From assembly GCA_022071955.1 (NCBI GenBank), contig JAJVIM010000020.1, forward strand, positions 186,001-250,000: DNA of 64,000 nucleotides. Direction: 5' to 3'. The stretch's first letter is position 1, and every line of letters begins with the position of its first letter. Positions 17,447 through 26,938 of the stretch are shown here, one piece after another. The translations under genes were made by a program, and so were the position numbers. This DNA comes from Anaerolineae bacterium. GTDB lineage: Bacteria; Chloroflexota; Anaerolineae; 4572-78; J111. The notes under the pieces were generated by a model that ran no database searches, was not told where the DNA came from, and saw only the letters and a list, made by a program, of their open reading frames with translations.

Positions 17447-19894
17447 ATGAGATTCTTCAATAATCTAAAAGTTGGCGCCCGAATTATGACCGGCTACGCC
17501 ATCGCTTTGATTCTGTTGGTTGTTGTTGGAACAGTGGCAGTGATCGGTATCCATCAAGTTGGCAACGTGGTAACCAACCTGGCCACCCACCTGGCAGCGG
17601 ATCAGCAGATGTCAGACAGTGTTATCTCCAAAAGCTGGTCAATCCAATATTTTTCACAAAAGTATATCAGTAATCAGCAAAAAGAAGACCTGGACAGGTA
17701 TCGCGTTGCATTTGCCGACCTGCGGGATTTGCTGCAAGTGGCCGATCAACAGATTTCCAGCCCGGATCGAGTGCAACTGCTGGCCGGCATCGAGACCGAT
17801 GTTGAGCAGTACAATAACGACTTTTCACAAGTTGTGTACCTGATAACTTCTCGCAATCAGATTGTGCAAAACACGTTGGATGTTAAAGGTGCCCAGGCAG
17901 ATGAAGCGCTGGAGTCGCTGCGCAAAACCGCGTTTGGCACCAACAACACGGCTATGCTCAACCATGTAACCGTGGCCCGGCAGGCGTTGGCCGGCATGCA
18001 GTTGGCCACCAACAAATACCTGACAACCGGCCAGCAAACCTGGACCACGCAATTTAAGGATTACAGAACCACTGTGCAGACGGCTTTGGACCGGATTAAG
18101 GTAATAGCCCCACCAGACTCAATCACTGCGTTTAACCAGGCCGACGCCGTAGTTAACGCCTTTAGCAACGGCTTTGATCAACTGGTAGAAAATCTGTCAA
18201 AGCAAAATGCTGTTTTAAGCCAGGGGCTTGATGCAACCGGCCCTCGCATCCGCGCCGCCGGGTTGGCTATGTCTGACAGCGTTGAAAGAGATTTCAAAGC
18301 CCAAAATGTAACGGTCACTACGCTGGTCAGCCAGATTCAGGCCGGTTTGATGGCGGCGGCCGCGTTAGCAGTGCTGGTTGGTTTGGGGTTGGGTGTGGTT
18401 ATTTCCAAAGGGATTACCCGTCCGCTCCGGCAGGTAACTCAAACATCGCAGCAGATTGCCGGGGTTGATTTAACATCCCTGTCGCGCGAGCTGGAGGCGC
18501 TGGCTCAGGGCGATCTGACTCGCACCATTAACATCACCGCCCAGCCGGTGGCAATTTCCAGCCGCGACGAAATTGGCCAGATGGCGCAGGCGTTCAACGC
18601 CATCATCAGCGAACTGGCCGTAACCGGCGCCGCCTTTGATCAGGTGAGCCGCGGCCTGCGTGATTTGGTGCACGAGGTCATTGACAGCGCCGGGCAGCTT
18701 GGCGCAGCGTCGGTGATGTTGGCAGATACCGCCGAGCAGGCCGCCGGCGGCGCGTCGCAGGTGGGGTTTGCCATTCAGCAGGTGGCGCAGGGTGCTAACG
18801 AGCAAACCACCGGTGTTTCCCGCGCTGCCGAACGGGTGGCGCAAATGTCGCAGTCCATCGACGAGCTGGCTGCTGGCGCTCAGGAACAGGCCGCTTCGGT
18901 TGCCTGGTCGGCGCAATTAACGGAACTGATCGATGAAATGATCCAGCAGGTTACCGACAACGCGCGCAAAAGCGCGGATGGCGCGCTTACCGCCTCGCAG
19001 GTAGCCAGCCACGGTGCAGAGATCATCGCCGAAACCATCGCCGGGATGACCAATATTCAAACCAAAGTGGGAGCATCCGCGCAGCGGGTGCAGGAGATGG
19101 GCGCGCACAGCCATCAGATTGGCGACATTGTGGACACCATCGACGATATTGCCCGCCAAACCAATTTGCTGGCGCTGAATGCGGCGATTGAAGCGGCGCG
19201 CGCCGGCGAGCACGGCAAAGGCTTTGCCGTGGTGGCCGACGAGGTGCGGAAACTGGCCGAAAAATCGGCGGCAGCAACCAAACAAATCAACACCCTGATC
19301 ACAACCATCCAGCAGACCGTGGCGGCGGCGGTAACGGCCATGAATACCGGGATGACTGAAATTGAACTGGGCGTTGAGCGCACCAATCGCGCCGGTACGG
19401 CTCTGGCAGAAATCCAGCAAACCTCGGAGGCAGTGCGGCTGGAAGTTGACCAAATTACCGTCGCTGCCGAAAAAATGACCGAATCCGCGCGCAGCCTGGT
19501 TGATGCTATGGCGCAGGTTTCCACCGTGGTTGAACAAAATACAACCTCTACCGGACAAATGGCCGCCAGTTCCACCGAAGTCACCACACTGATCGAATCG
19601 ATTGCCAGCGTTAGCCAGGAAAACAGCGCCGCCGCCGAGGAAGTCAGCGCGGCCACTCAGGAAATGAATTCTCAAATTGACGAATTTCGCTCGTCGGCTG
19701 CCGATTTGAGCCAAATGGCGCAGCATCTGCAAACCGTGGTGGCTCGCTTTAAATTAGATGATGCTGCTGACCCCGCATTGCCCGCAGACGACCCGGCCCC
19801 GGAACCGGTGGCCGATGAATCCCTTGAAATTAATCCCGAACCTGCCGCTGACACCCTTGAAGATGCGCCGCAGGAAGAGTTTGTTGAACTGTAA
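17447..19894 (+). CDS. Methyl-accepting chemotaxis protein 1
   Basis: The protein has 815 residues. Membrane segments at about 13-36 (IALILLVVVGTVAVIGI) and about 298-322 (AALAVLVGLGLGVVISKGI) bracket a periplasmic helical domain of about 260 residues, apparently of the four-helix-bundle kind. An extended HAMP region follows (about 322-400), then a long methyl-accepting coiled coil. The kinase-contacting hairpin near residues 560-600 has the conserved DDIARQTNLLALNAAIEAAR and GKGFAVVADEVRKLAEK. The C-terminus is acidic and Pro-rich (PADDPAPEPVADES) and lacks a CheR-binding pentapeptide. The next gene, 88 nt downstream, is cheW, which would couple this receptor to CheA. A weak sigma-28-like -10 box lies upstream. 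The ligand is unknown. Confidence 0.95.
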   Translation: MRFFNNLKVGARIMTGYAIALILLVVVGTVAVIGIHQVGNVVTNLATHLAADQQMSDSVISKSWSIQYFSQKYISNQQKEDLDRYRVAFADLRDLLQVADQQISSPDRVQLLAGIETDVEQYNNDFSQVVYLITSRNQIVQNTLDVKGAQADEALESLRKTAFGTNNTAMLNHVTVARQALAGMQLATNKYLTTGQQTWTTQFKDYRTTVQTALDRIKVIAPPDSITAFNQADAVVNAFSNGFDQLVENLSKQNAVLSQGLDATGPRIRAAGLAMSDSVERDFKAQNVTVTTLVSQIQAGLMAAAALAVLVGLGLGVVISKGITRPLRQVTQTSQQIAGVDLTSLSRELEALAQGDLTRTINITAQPVAISSRDEIGQMAQAFNAIISELAVTGAAFDQVSRGLRDLVHEVIDSAGQLGAASVMLADTAEQAAGGASQVGFAIQQVAQGANEQTTGVSRAAERVAQMSQSIDELAAGAQEQAASVAWSAQLTELIDEMIQQVTDNARKSADGALTASQVASHGAEIIAETIAGMTNIQTKVGASAQRVQEMGAHSHQIGDIVDTIDDIARQTNLLALNAAIEAARAGEHGKGFAVVADEVRKLAEKSAAATKQINTLITTIQQTVAAAVTAMNTGMTEIELGVERTNRAGTALAEIQQTSEAVRLEVDQITVAAEKMTESARSLVDAMAQVSTVVEQNTTSTGQMAASSTEVTTLIESIASVSQENSAAAEEVSAATQEMNSQIDEFRSSAADLSQMAQHLQTVVARFKLDDAADPALPADDPAPEPVADESLEINPEPAADTLEDAPQEEFVEL

Positions 19895-19982
19895 GTGTTT
19901 GTTGTTGAGGCAGCAGTTGGCCAACCCAACCAACGCCTGTTCATCCAATAGTTGTTGAATTAACCCAAAAAGGAGGTTTTCT

Positions 19983-20438
19983 ATGGAAAATCAGCTCGTT
20001 GTTTTCAAACTTGCCAGCGAAAATTATGGGGTTGATATTGCCGCCGTTGAAGGCATCATCAAAATGCAAACCATCACCAAAATGCCGCATACGCCTGCTT
20101 TTGTGGAAGGGGTAACAAATTTGCGGGGTGCGGTTTTGCCGGTTGTTGATATGCGCAAACGGTTTGGGTTGGCTGCCCACGAAGAAACCAAAGACACCCG
20201 GATCATTGTGGTAGAAATGGACGGGCTGACCGTTGGCGTGATCGTCGATTCTGTCAATGAGGTGCTGCGCGTCCCGATTGACGACATTGAACCGCCATCG
20301 CCAATGGTTACCACGGTTGATTCGGCGTTTGTTACGGGCATTGCCAAAGTGGCAGACCGGTTAATTATTTTGCTCGACCTGCGCAAGGTACTGTCGGTGC
20401 AGGAACAAAAAGCACTGCAAAAAATGCCCACAGTTTAG
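19983..20438 (+). CDS. cheW: Chemotaxis coupling protein CheW
   Basis: The protein has 151 residues, with a strong AAGGAGG 9 nt before the ATG. It is one CheW domain spanning nearly the whole length: LVVFKLASENYGVDIAAVEG, then ITKMPHTPAFVEGVTNLRG, VLPVVDMRKRFGL and a C-terminal LIILLDLRKVLS. CheW links receptors to CheA in the membrane array. It lies between MCP 1 and a hybrid kinase gene and is 6.5 kb upstream of cheA. It is the only stand-alone CheW in the window, although CheA carries its own CheW-like regulatory domain. Confidence 0.95.
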   Translation: MENQLVVFKLASENYGVDIAAVEGIIKMQTITKMPHTPAFVEGVTNLRGAVLPVVDMRKRFGLAAHEETKDTRIIVVEMDGLTVGVIVDSVNEVLRVPIDDIEPPSPMVTTVDSAFVTGIAKVADRLIILLDLRKVLSVQEQKALQKMPTV

Positions 20439-20451
20439 TAAAGGAGTTGCT

Positions 20452-22410
20452 GTGAACCCAGCCCCCATCATTCTGGTTGTTGACGACGATACTATCATCC
20501 GTTCTGTATTGACCCGCGCTCTGAGCAATGAGGGGTACGTAGTTGTGCAGGCGACCGACGGCGAAGATGGCGTGGCCGCGTTTAAAGGATGCCAGCCCGA
20601 TTTGGTTTTGCTTGACGCAATGATGCCCAACCTTGACGGTTTTGCCACGTGCGCCCTTTTGAAATCCCTACCCGGCGGCGACCGGACTCCGATTCTGATC
20701 ATCACCGGCTTGCAAGACCGCGAGTCTGTGGACAAGGCGTTTGAGGCCGGGGCCACGGATTTTATTACCAAGCCCGTTCACATGCCGGTACTGCGCCAGC
20801 GAGTCCGGCGCAATATTCAGGTTCGGCAGGCCGAAGACGCGCTCCGTGACAGCGAACGCCGGCTGGATTTGGCGTTGCGTGGCGCCAACCTGGGGTTGTG
20901 GGATTGGGGCATTACGGCCAAAACAATGGTGGTTAACGACCGCTGGGCTGAAATACTGGGTTATTCGCTGGCAGAAATAGATGTATCAGTGTACACCTGG
21001 TTTGATTTTTTGCACTCCGATGACGTGGCACCCACCAGAAACGCCATCACCGAGTTGTTAGCCGGCGAGCAGGACCAGTACGAAGCCGAATTTAGAATGC
21101 GCACCAAAAGCGGCGATTATCGCTGGATTTTGGCCCGGGGCCGGGTTGTTGAGCGCGACGAAAACGGCAATCCGGCGCGCGCTGCCGGAACTCACCTGGA
21201 CATCACCGAACGCCGCCAGGCTGAGCAATCGCTGCGCGATAGTGAGGAACATTTTCGGCAGATGGCGGCCTCAATTCCAGATTACATCTATTTGGTAGAG
21301 ATGTTTCCCGATGGCTCCTACGTTAATCGCTACAACTCGCCCAATTTAGAAAAACTGACCGGCTTCACCGTTGAAGAAGTGGCCCCGGACTGGAGTTTTT
21401 GGCCCAACCGGCTGATTCACCCCGAAGACCGGGACCTGGCCCAGGAAAAATTTACCGGCCTGCTGGTGCGCCCAAATTATGAAGCGGAATACCGGCTCAT
21501 TCGGCGCGATGGCTCGATGATTTGGGTTAGAGACAGCGCCCGGGTGAACGGCGCCGGCAGTTCTCGCCTGATTTACGGCGTTGTCAGTGACATCACCGAG
21601 CGCAAACGCTCGGAAGAGATGCTGCGCGCCTCGCAAAAACTGGTGGGGTTGGGTACGCTGGCGGCCGGCGTGGCCCACGAAATCAACTCGCCATTGCAGG
21701 TGATTACCGGGGTAAGCCAGGGGTTGCTCAAACGGGCCGAAGAAAATCGGCTCGACCCCGATTTTTTGGTGAACAAATTAGATGTTATTCATCGCAACGG
21801 CTGGCGCTGCGCCGAAATTATCCGCTCGCTCAAAACATATGCGCACGCCTCGTCGACTACGTTGGAAGCCAACGATCTCAACCAGATTGTCGGCGATACG
21901 CTGCTTTTGATTGAACATCAACTCAGCAGTTGGGCCAACATTCACGTGGACACCGATTTGCAGCCCAACCTGCCGGCGTTGATGTGCGACAGAAACCAGA
22001 TGGCCCAGATACTGATCAATTTGCTCACCAATGCCCGCGATGCCATGCCTCAGGGCGGCCAGATTTCTATTACCACGGCCTACAACTCCACCGCGCAGGA
22101 ATTTTCTTTGCGCGTAGCCGATACCGGCCTGGGGATGATTGAGGCGGTGCGAGCCAAAATTTTTGATCCGTTTTTTACCACCAAAGCGCTCGATCAAGGC
22201 AGCGGCCTGGGGTTGTCGATCATTGCCGGGATTGTCAAGGCGCATGGCGGCCAAATTGAGGCAGACAGCCAGCCGGGGCATGGCTCGGTGTTTAAGTTGA
22301 CCTTTCCGGCGGTGAGCCACTGCCCGGAGATACCCGCAAACGGCGTTGGCCGGTATGACGATGTGCAAACCTCAATGGCGGCGCTGACGTATATTGAAAC
22401 CCCACTGTAA
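20452..22410 (+). CDS. REC-PAS-PAS histidine kinase in the chemotaxis cluster
   Basis: The protein has 652 residues from the GTG at 20452, with AAGGAG about 7 nt upstream and 13 nt after the cheW stop. REC (about 5-120) has DDDT, acceptor LLDAMMPNLDG and TKPVHM. PAS 1 (about 135-255) and PAS 2 (about 258-385) each end in DITERR- or DITERK-type motifs. HisKA has GVAHEINSPL near 406, the NtrB-like form of the H-box, and the HATPase has NLLTNARDAM, DTGLGM and GSGLGLSI. PAS 2 resembles the PAS of the kinase at 6810-8888 (WSFWPNRLIHPEDR against WGFWPNEVIYPEDR), so the domains have been shuffled. Its place in the cluster suggests that it feeds the two single-domain regulators that follow. Confidence 0.92.
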   Translation: MNPAPIILVVDDDTIIRSVLTRALSNEGYVVVQATDGEDGVAAFKGCQPDLVLLDAMMPNLDGFATCALLKSLPGGDRTPILIITGLQDRESVDKAFEAGATDFITKPVHMPVLRQRVRRNIQVRQAEDALRDSERRLDLALRGANLGLWDWGITAKTMVVNDRWAEILGYSLAEIDVSVYTWFDFLHSDDVAPTRNAITELLAGEQDQYEAEFRMRTKSGDYRWILARGRVVERDENGNPARAAGTHLDITERRQAEQSLRDSEEHFRQMAASIPDYIYLVEMFPDGSYVNRYNSPNLEKLTGFTVEEVAPDWSFWPNRLIHPEDRDLAQEKFTGLLVRPNYEAEYRLIRRDGSMIWVRDSARVNGAGSSRLIYGVVSDITERKRSEEMLRASQKLVGLGTLAAGVAHEINSPLQVITGVSQGLLKRAEENRLDPDFLVNKLDVIHRNGWRCAEIIRSLKTYAHASSTTLEANDLNQIVGDTLLLIEHQLSSWANIHVDTDLQPNLPALMCDRNQMAQILINLLTNARDAMPQGGQISITTAYNSTAQEFSLRVADTGLGMIEAVRAKIFDPFFTTKALDQGSGLGLSIIAGIVKAHGGQIEADSQPGHGSVFKLTFPAVSHCPEIPANGVGRYDDVQTSMAALTYIETPL

Positions 22411-22431
22411 CTTCAGGAGTCACCCGGAAAA

Positions 22432-22812
22432 ATGACCAAAATTCTTATTGCCGATGATCAGCATGATTTGCTGGATATGCTTTGCGATGAACTGGCTGAG
22501 GCGGGGTTCAAAGTGAAAACCGTGGATAACGGCGCCGACGCAGTTGTGCTGGCCGCCGAGGAATCGTTTGACCTGTTTTTGCTGGATATGTACATGCCCG
22601 GCCTCAATGGCCTGCAAGCCATCAAAGTGCTGCGCAAATTAGCCCCGGATGCCCCTATCATTGGGCTTACGGGCTATCTGGGCCGCGGTTACATGGCCGA
22701 AGCCGCTGCGCTGGGTGTTACCTGTTTGAGCAAACCCGTCACCCTGGCCGAATTGCTGGACGAAATTTACGATGTTCTGGCGGTAAAAAGCGCCGGATTC
22801 TCCAAAAAATAG
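22432..22812 (+). CDS. Single-domain response regulator A
   Basis: The protein has 126 residues, a lone REC domain with DDQ at 8-10, acceptor Asp52 in LLDMYMPGLNG, switch Thr in GLTGYLG and Lys in SKPV. A short charged tail (KSAGFSKK) follows the domain. It starts 21 nt after the hybrid kinase stop and 30 nt before the next REC gene. It is probably a phosphate carrier or sink in the relay set by the upstream kinase. It is not a close match to the CheY at 30183, so a direct flagellar-motor role is less likely. Confidence 0.9.
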   Translation: MTKILIADDQHDLLDMLCDELAEAGFKVKTVDNGADAVVLAAEESFDLFLLDMYMPGLNGLQAIKVLRKLAPDAPIIGLTGYLGRGYMAEAAALGVTCLSKPVTLAELLDEIYDVLAVKSAGFSKK

Positions 22813-22842
22813 CGTGATCTGCATAAACAAAGGGGGACAAAA

Positions 22843-23217
22843 ATGGCGCGCATATTAGTGGCAGACGATGAAGCTGATGTGCTTGAACAATTAGTAGACA
22901 TGCTGGAATACGTTGGCTGGCAAACCGGCACGGCCGCCAACGGCGTAGAGGCGGTAATCAGCGCTTTGGATGAGTCCTGGGATTTGGTGTTGATGGATAT
23001 CAGAATGCCCAAATTGGATGGCATCAACGCCCTGAGAATCATCAAACATTTTCATCCGAACCTGCCCGTGGTGATGTTTACCGGCCAGGCCGGGCAAGGC
23101 GATATGCTTGAGTCGGCCCGGCTGGGCGCGTTTACCTGCCTGACAAAACCTATCGACACAGATAAATTGACTCAGGTCATCCATCAGGCACTGAGTCATT
23201 CTGCGACGTTGCTATAA
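22843..23217 (+). CDS. Single-domain response regulator B
   Basis: The protein has 124 residues, with AGGGGG about 9 nt before the ATG. The REC domain has DDE at 8-10, acceptor Asp52 in LMDIRMPKLDG, switch Thr in MFTGQAG and Lys in TKPIDT. It resembles regulator A at 22432 (GQGDMLESARLGAFTCLTKP against GRGYMAEAAALGVTCLSKP), so the pair arose by tandem duplication. It has no output domain. The next gene is MCP 2, 59 nt downstream. Confidence 0.9.
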   Translation: MARILVADDEADVLEQLVDMLEYVGWQTGTAANGVEAVISALDESWDLVLMDIRMPKLDGINALRIIKHFHPNLPVVMFTGQAGQGDMLESARLGAFTCLTKPIDTDKLTQVIHQALSHSATLL

Positions 23218-23276
23218 ACCATCGAACCGAAACAATAACTTCGTACCGAAATCAGAACCAGGAAAGGAAGACCACC

Positions 23277-25271
23277 GTGTTCAACAAAACCATTTTACAA
23301 AAGTTTATGTTTTACCAGATCATAATTTTACTGCTGGGCTTTGGGCTGCTGTTTGGAGTTTTTTATTATATGCTGGTCCAGTACGAAAATTATGTTCTTT
23401 CAGTATCAGATGATTTGCTGAACAGCAAGTTTGAGCAAGAACTGCAAAGCTCAACCGAAGCGATGGCCAGCCTTCTGCAAGAAATTTACCAATCACCGGA
23501 TTTAGGCAGCGACCAAAAGCTGCAATTGGCGCGGCAATTGGTTGGCGCCTCGCGCTATGGCAAGGAAGGTTACTTTTTTGCCTATGAGCTTGGCACCGGC
23601 GTTGCCCTGATTCAGGGTGGCAATCGCGCTCTGGAAGGCACTTCAATGTGGGATAGCCAGGATGCCGATGGTGAATATTTTATCCGCCAACTGGATAACG
23701 CTGCTATGAAAGGCACCATGTTTGTGCGGTATAAGTTCCCCAAGCCGGGCACAACAGATGCCTATCCTAAATTGAGTGCGGCCAAACTTGTACCCAACGC
23801 CAACATGTGGGTGGGAACCGGCCGCTATATTGACAGCATTGATGCCGACAGAGCCGTAATCAATCAGGAAATTGACTCGATTACCAACCGCACCCTGTTA
23901 TCTGTGAGCGGTGCTTTTGCGCTGTTGCTGGTGGTGCTGCTGGGGGTGGTTTGGATCATTGTTGGGCGTATTACCCGGCCCATCCGCCAGATTGCCGGCG
24001 TGGCCCAAAGTATCGCCCAGGGTGATGTTGACCAGCAGTTAACAATTTACCAGCAGGATGAAGTGGGCCAACTGGCCGATGCTTTCCGGCAGATGATTGC
24101 CTACCTGCAAAGTGTGGCCGAGGCGGCCGCCGGCATTGCCGCCGGCAACCTGACCAAAGATGTTACGCCCCGCTCAGAAAAAGACCTGTTGGGCAACACT
24201 TTTGTGCAAATGATCACCAACCTGCGCCAGATGGTTCGCAAATTAACAGATGCAGCCATTAATTTAAACAACGCTTCGGCCCAGCTTTCCGGCACATCGG
24301 ATCAGGCCGGACGCGCGTCATCGCAGATTTCGTCTACCATTCAGCAGGTGGCGCTGGGCGCCAGCCGCCAGACAGAAGGGATCAACAAAGTGATGTCTTC
24401 TGTGGATCAAATGAGCCGGGCTATTGAGGGCGTGGCTATGGGCGCGCAGGAACAGGCGTCGGCGGTAGCCCGCTCAACAGAAATGACCGGCCGCATGGCC
24501 GACTCGATTCAGCGGGTGGCTGCCAACGTGGCCAAAATGGAAGATGTACGCGACAAAGTGGGCTTATCAGCTCGCAAAGTCAACGAAATGGGGCGGCGCT
24601 CGCAGCAGATTGGCGCAATAGTACAGACCATCGATGAGATTGCGGCGCAAACCAACCTGCTGGCGCTGAACGCGGCCATCGAAGCCGCCCGTGCCGGTGA
24701 GCATGGCAAAGGTTTTGCCGTGGTCGCTGACGAAGTGCGGAAACTGGCCGAACGTTCCAGCTCGGCCACCAAAGAAATTTCGCAGCTGATCCAGGGCGTG
24801 CAGGCCGCGGTTGCCGAGGCGGTGGGTGCAATGGAGCAAGCCTCTACCGACGTGGATAATCAGGTTGAACAGATTTCCGTAGTGACTCGCGAAATGAACG
24901 TATCTTCCGATGAGCTGGTACAGGTGATGGAAACAGTATCGGCGGTGGTTGAAGAAAATACCGCCTCAACCGAAGAAATGACGGCGGGGTCAACTGAAGT
25001 GGCCGACGTGATTCGCAGCATTGCCAGCGTGGGCGAGGAGAACAGCGCCGCGGCCCAGGAAGTGAGCGCCGCCACCGAGGAAATGACCGCCCAGGTAGAA
25101 GAAGTGGCCGCTTCGGCTCAGGAATTGGAAGATATGGCCCTCTTGCTGCAATCACTGGTGAGCCAGTTTGTGATCGACGAGCAGAACCAGGCCAGCCAGC
25201 CGCAAAATGGAGCTGCGCCTGTTCAAAATGGCCACGGTCCGGCGCGAGTAGCCGTTGGCAAGATCAGCTAA
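23277..25271 (+). CDS. Methyl-accepting chemotaxis protein 2 (single Cache sensor)
   Basis: The protein has 664 residues from a GTG, with AGGAAAGGA about 8 nt upstream. A membrane segment (about 13-35) is followed by a single-Cache (sCache_2-type) domain to about residue 200, with GKEGYFFAYELGTGVALIQG, DADGEYFIRQL and NMWVGTGRYIDSID. Family members bind small organic acids and similar ligands. The second membrane segment is at about 207-231, then HAMP, and a signalling hairpin near 450-490 with DEIAAQTNLLALNAAIEAAR. The tail is Gln/Ala-rich with no CheR pentapeptide. The length is usual for the family. A hairpin at 25304 ends the gene, so it may close the first transcript of the chemotaxis block. 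Confidence 0.95.
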   Translation: MFNKTILQKFMFYQIIILLLGFGLLFGVFYYMLVQYENYVLSVSDDLLNSKFEQELQSSTEAMASLLQEIYQSPDLGSDQKLQLARQLVGASRYGKEGYFFAYELGTGVALIQGGNRALEGTSMWDSQDADGEYFIRQLDNAAMKGTMFVRYKFPKPGTTDAYPKLSAAKLVPNANMWVGTGRYIDSIDADRAVINQEIDSITNRTLLSVSGAFALLLVVLLGVVWIIVGRITRPIRQIAGVAQSIAQGDVDQQLTIYQQDEVGQLADAFRQMIAYLQSVAEAAAGIAAGNLTKDVTPRSEKDLLGNTFVQMITNLRQMVRKLTDAAINLNNASAQLSGTSDQAGRASSQISSTIQQVALGASRQTEGINKVMSSVDQMSRAIEGVAMGAQEQASAVARSTEMTGRMADSIQRVAANVAKMEDVRDKVGLSARKVNEMGRRSQQIGAIVQTIDEIAAQTNLLALNAAIEAARAGEHGKGFAVVADEVRKLAERSSSATKEISQLIQGVQAAVAEAVGAMEQASTDVDNQVEQISVVTREMNVSSDELVQVMETVSAVVEENTASTEEMTAGSTEVADVIRSIASVGEENSAAAQEVSAATEEMTAQVEEVAASAQELEDMALLLQSLVSQFVIDEQNQASQPQNGAAPVQNGHGPARVAVGKIS

Positions 25272-25303
25272 ATTCACCCTTTGGCGCTGAATTGTTTGGT
25301 TAT

Positions 25304-25338
25304 TGCCCCGGCTCCAATTTTTGGAACCGGGGCATTAT
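25304..25338 (+). terminator. Hairpin terminator after MCP 2
   Basis: A 14-nt arm (TGCCCCGGCTCCAA, one mismatch) pairs with TTGGAACCGGGGCA across TTT. The T-run after it is weak (TTATT). Confidence 0.65.
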
Positions 25339-25478
25339 TCACTTTGTGGCGGTATGGCTAACGGTGTCGCTATTAAACACTAATGTAACCTTTACCTATT
25401 ATTTATGGAGAAATTCAATAAAGTAGTCGATAATGAATAAGGAAAGTTTCAACACCGTACTCCTGTCAGGATAAGATT

Positions 25479-26342
25479 ATGCCCAAAATTGATTTAAGAC
25501 TCGTTGATGAAGTCACAGACCGGCTGCCAAGTTTGCCCCAGCCCACGCTCAAGGCGTTGCAACTGATTGACGATCCCAAATACAGCGCTGCCGGCTTGGC
25601 CAAAATTATCGGTATTGATCAGTCGTTGGCCGGCAGGCTGCTCCAGTGGGCCAACAGCCCGTACTACGGGTTACGTTACAAGGTATCTACGCTGGAACGG
25701 GCCATTATGGTGCTCGGTACCCGGCAAATCAGAGAACTGCTGATGGCCGTATCGGTCAACGAGATGCTCAGCCGCAAAATGCCGGGGTATGGCCTGGAAC
25801 GGGGCGATCTATGGCGACATTCGGTGGCGGTGGCGTCTGGCACACGCTGGCTCACCGTGGAACACCATTACAGCCAGCCGGAGCAGGGCTTCATCGGCGG
25901 CCTGCTGCACGATATTGGCAAGCTTATTATGGACGAACTGCTGGTGTACGAACCGTCCTGGCAAGTAGAGTGGAACCAACTCCGCGCCGAAGGTGCGACA
26001 TTTGTGGATTTGGAACGCTGGCTCACCGGTTTTGACCACGCTCAACTCGGTGGCCGGGTGGCCGAAAAGTGGAATTTACCCACCGCGTTGGTGGAGGCAA
26101 TTGCCTACCATCACGAACCGGAAAAAGCCACCATCGAGCCAATTATCACCCACTGCGTTCATCTGGCCGACTCCGCAGCGTTGATGCTCGGCATTAGCCT
26201 GGGCTTTGACGGCTTGAATTACCAGCTCAGCGAGGCCAGCATTGAGGCCACTCATTTTCAATCGCTGGACCTGGAGGCTTTAATGCAGGTAGAAGTGCAG
26301 GCTATCAATCAGGCTGAGGGCGTTTTTACGTTCAGAACTTGA
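25479..26342 (+). CDS. HDOD domain protein
   Basis: The protein has 287 residues, with AGGAT about 6 nt before the ATG. An HDOD domain (about 12-210) covers most of it: LPSLPQPTLKALQLIDDP, IIGIDQSLAGRLLQWANSPY, YKVSTLERAIMVLGTRQIRE and GLLHDIGKLIMDE. HDOD is a relative of HD phosphohydrolases that usually lacks full metal ligation. Here the HD pair is kept, and a later IAYHHEPE is also present. HDOD proteins often sit with chemotaxis and two-component genes and help control motility or nucleotide signalling. Substrate and activity are unknown. It begins a new transcript after the MCP 2 terminator and leads into a REC gene and cheA. Confidence 0.9.
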   Translation: MPKIDLRLVDEVTDRLPSLPQPTLKALQLIDDPKYSAAGLAKIIGIDQSLAGRLLQWANSPYYGLRYKVSTLERAIMVLGTRQIRELLMAVSVNEMLSRKMPGYGLERGDLWRHSVAVASGTRWLTVEHHYSQPEQGFIGGLLHDIGKLIMDELLVYEPSWQVEWNQLRAEGATFVDLERWLTGFDHAQLGGRVAEKWNLPTALVEAIAYHHEPEKATIEPIITHCVHLADSAALMLGISLGFDGLNYQLSEASIEATHFQSLDLEALMQVEVQAINQAEGVFTFRT

Positions 26343-26345
26343 TTG

Positions 26346-26363
26346 TTTATGCAACTTTTACGG
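26346..26363 (+). repeat. Dispersed 18-nt motif, copy 2
   Basis: TTTATGCAACTTTTACGG lies 65 nt before the REC gene at 26429. It differs from copies at 17345 and 33461 only at two or three positions. Confidence 0.5.
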
Positions 26364-26428
26364 TGGCCCGGCTCAAGAAAGCGCGGGTTGGGTCGAAAAC
26401 AAATTTGACTACCACCACGAGGTAACCA

Positions 26429-26887
26429 ATGGCCAACATATTGATCATTGATGACAATGCCATTATGCGCAAAAACATTTGGTTTATGTTACGGCGCGAA
26501 AAACACACCATTTTTGAGGCAGAAGACGGCCCCGTTGGCATTGCCATTGCCCGCAAAGAAAAAATCGATCTGGTTCTGCTGGATTTTATGCTGCCGTATA
26601 TGTCTGGTGAGCAGGTGGCCCGTTACCTGTTTGACCACGACGACTTGAACCACATCCCCGTCATTATGTTGACCGCGATGAATCAATCCGAATTGATTTT
26701 TAACTTGCTCAAGCTCAATGTGCGCGCTTATCTGCTCAAACCGGTCAAGGCAGAAACGCTCAAAGAACGGATAAGCGTCGTGCTGAGCGACTCGGCGCCC
26801 GGAGCGACAAAGCCGGTCGCGCTCGAAACCGAGGCCCAGGCTCTGGCCGAAACCGAAATTGTCTCTGCGGCTCACTCGGAAGAATGA
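26429..26887 (+). CDS. Response regulator with short C-terminal tail
   Basis: The protein has 152 residues, with GAGG about 7 nt before the ATG. The REC domain (about 2-118) has DDN, acceptor LLDFMLPYMSG, switch Thr in MLTAMN and Lys in LKPVKA. About 30 further residues (TKPVALETEAQALAETE) are acidic and Ala-rich with no known fold. It lies 51 nt before cheA, so CheA is a likely phosphodonor (inference). It may compete with CheY as a phosphate sink or carry an unrecognised interaction tail. Confidence 0.9.
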   Translation: MANILIIDDNAIMRKNIWFMLRREKHTIFEAEDGPVGIAIARKEKIDLVLLDFMLPYMSGEQVARYLFDHDDLNHIPVIMLTAMNQSELIFNLLKLNVRAYLLKPVKAETLKERISVVLSDSAPGATKPVALETEAQALAETEIVSAAHSEE

Positions 26888-26938
26888 CGCCCTCGCACTT
26901 GAACTGGTCAACTCTCATCGTCAACAAGGCGCTTAACT

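Noticed and set aside
25412..25440. Sigma-28 site before the HDOD gene
   Set aside because: GTCGATAA resembles the -10 box, but no TAAA-type -35 box lies 11 nt upstream.
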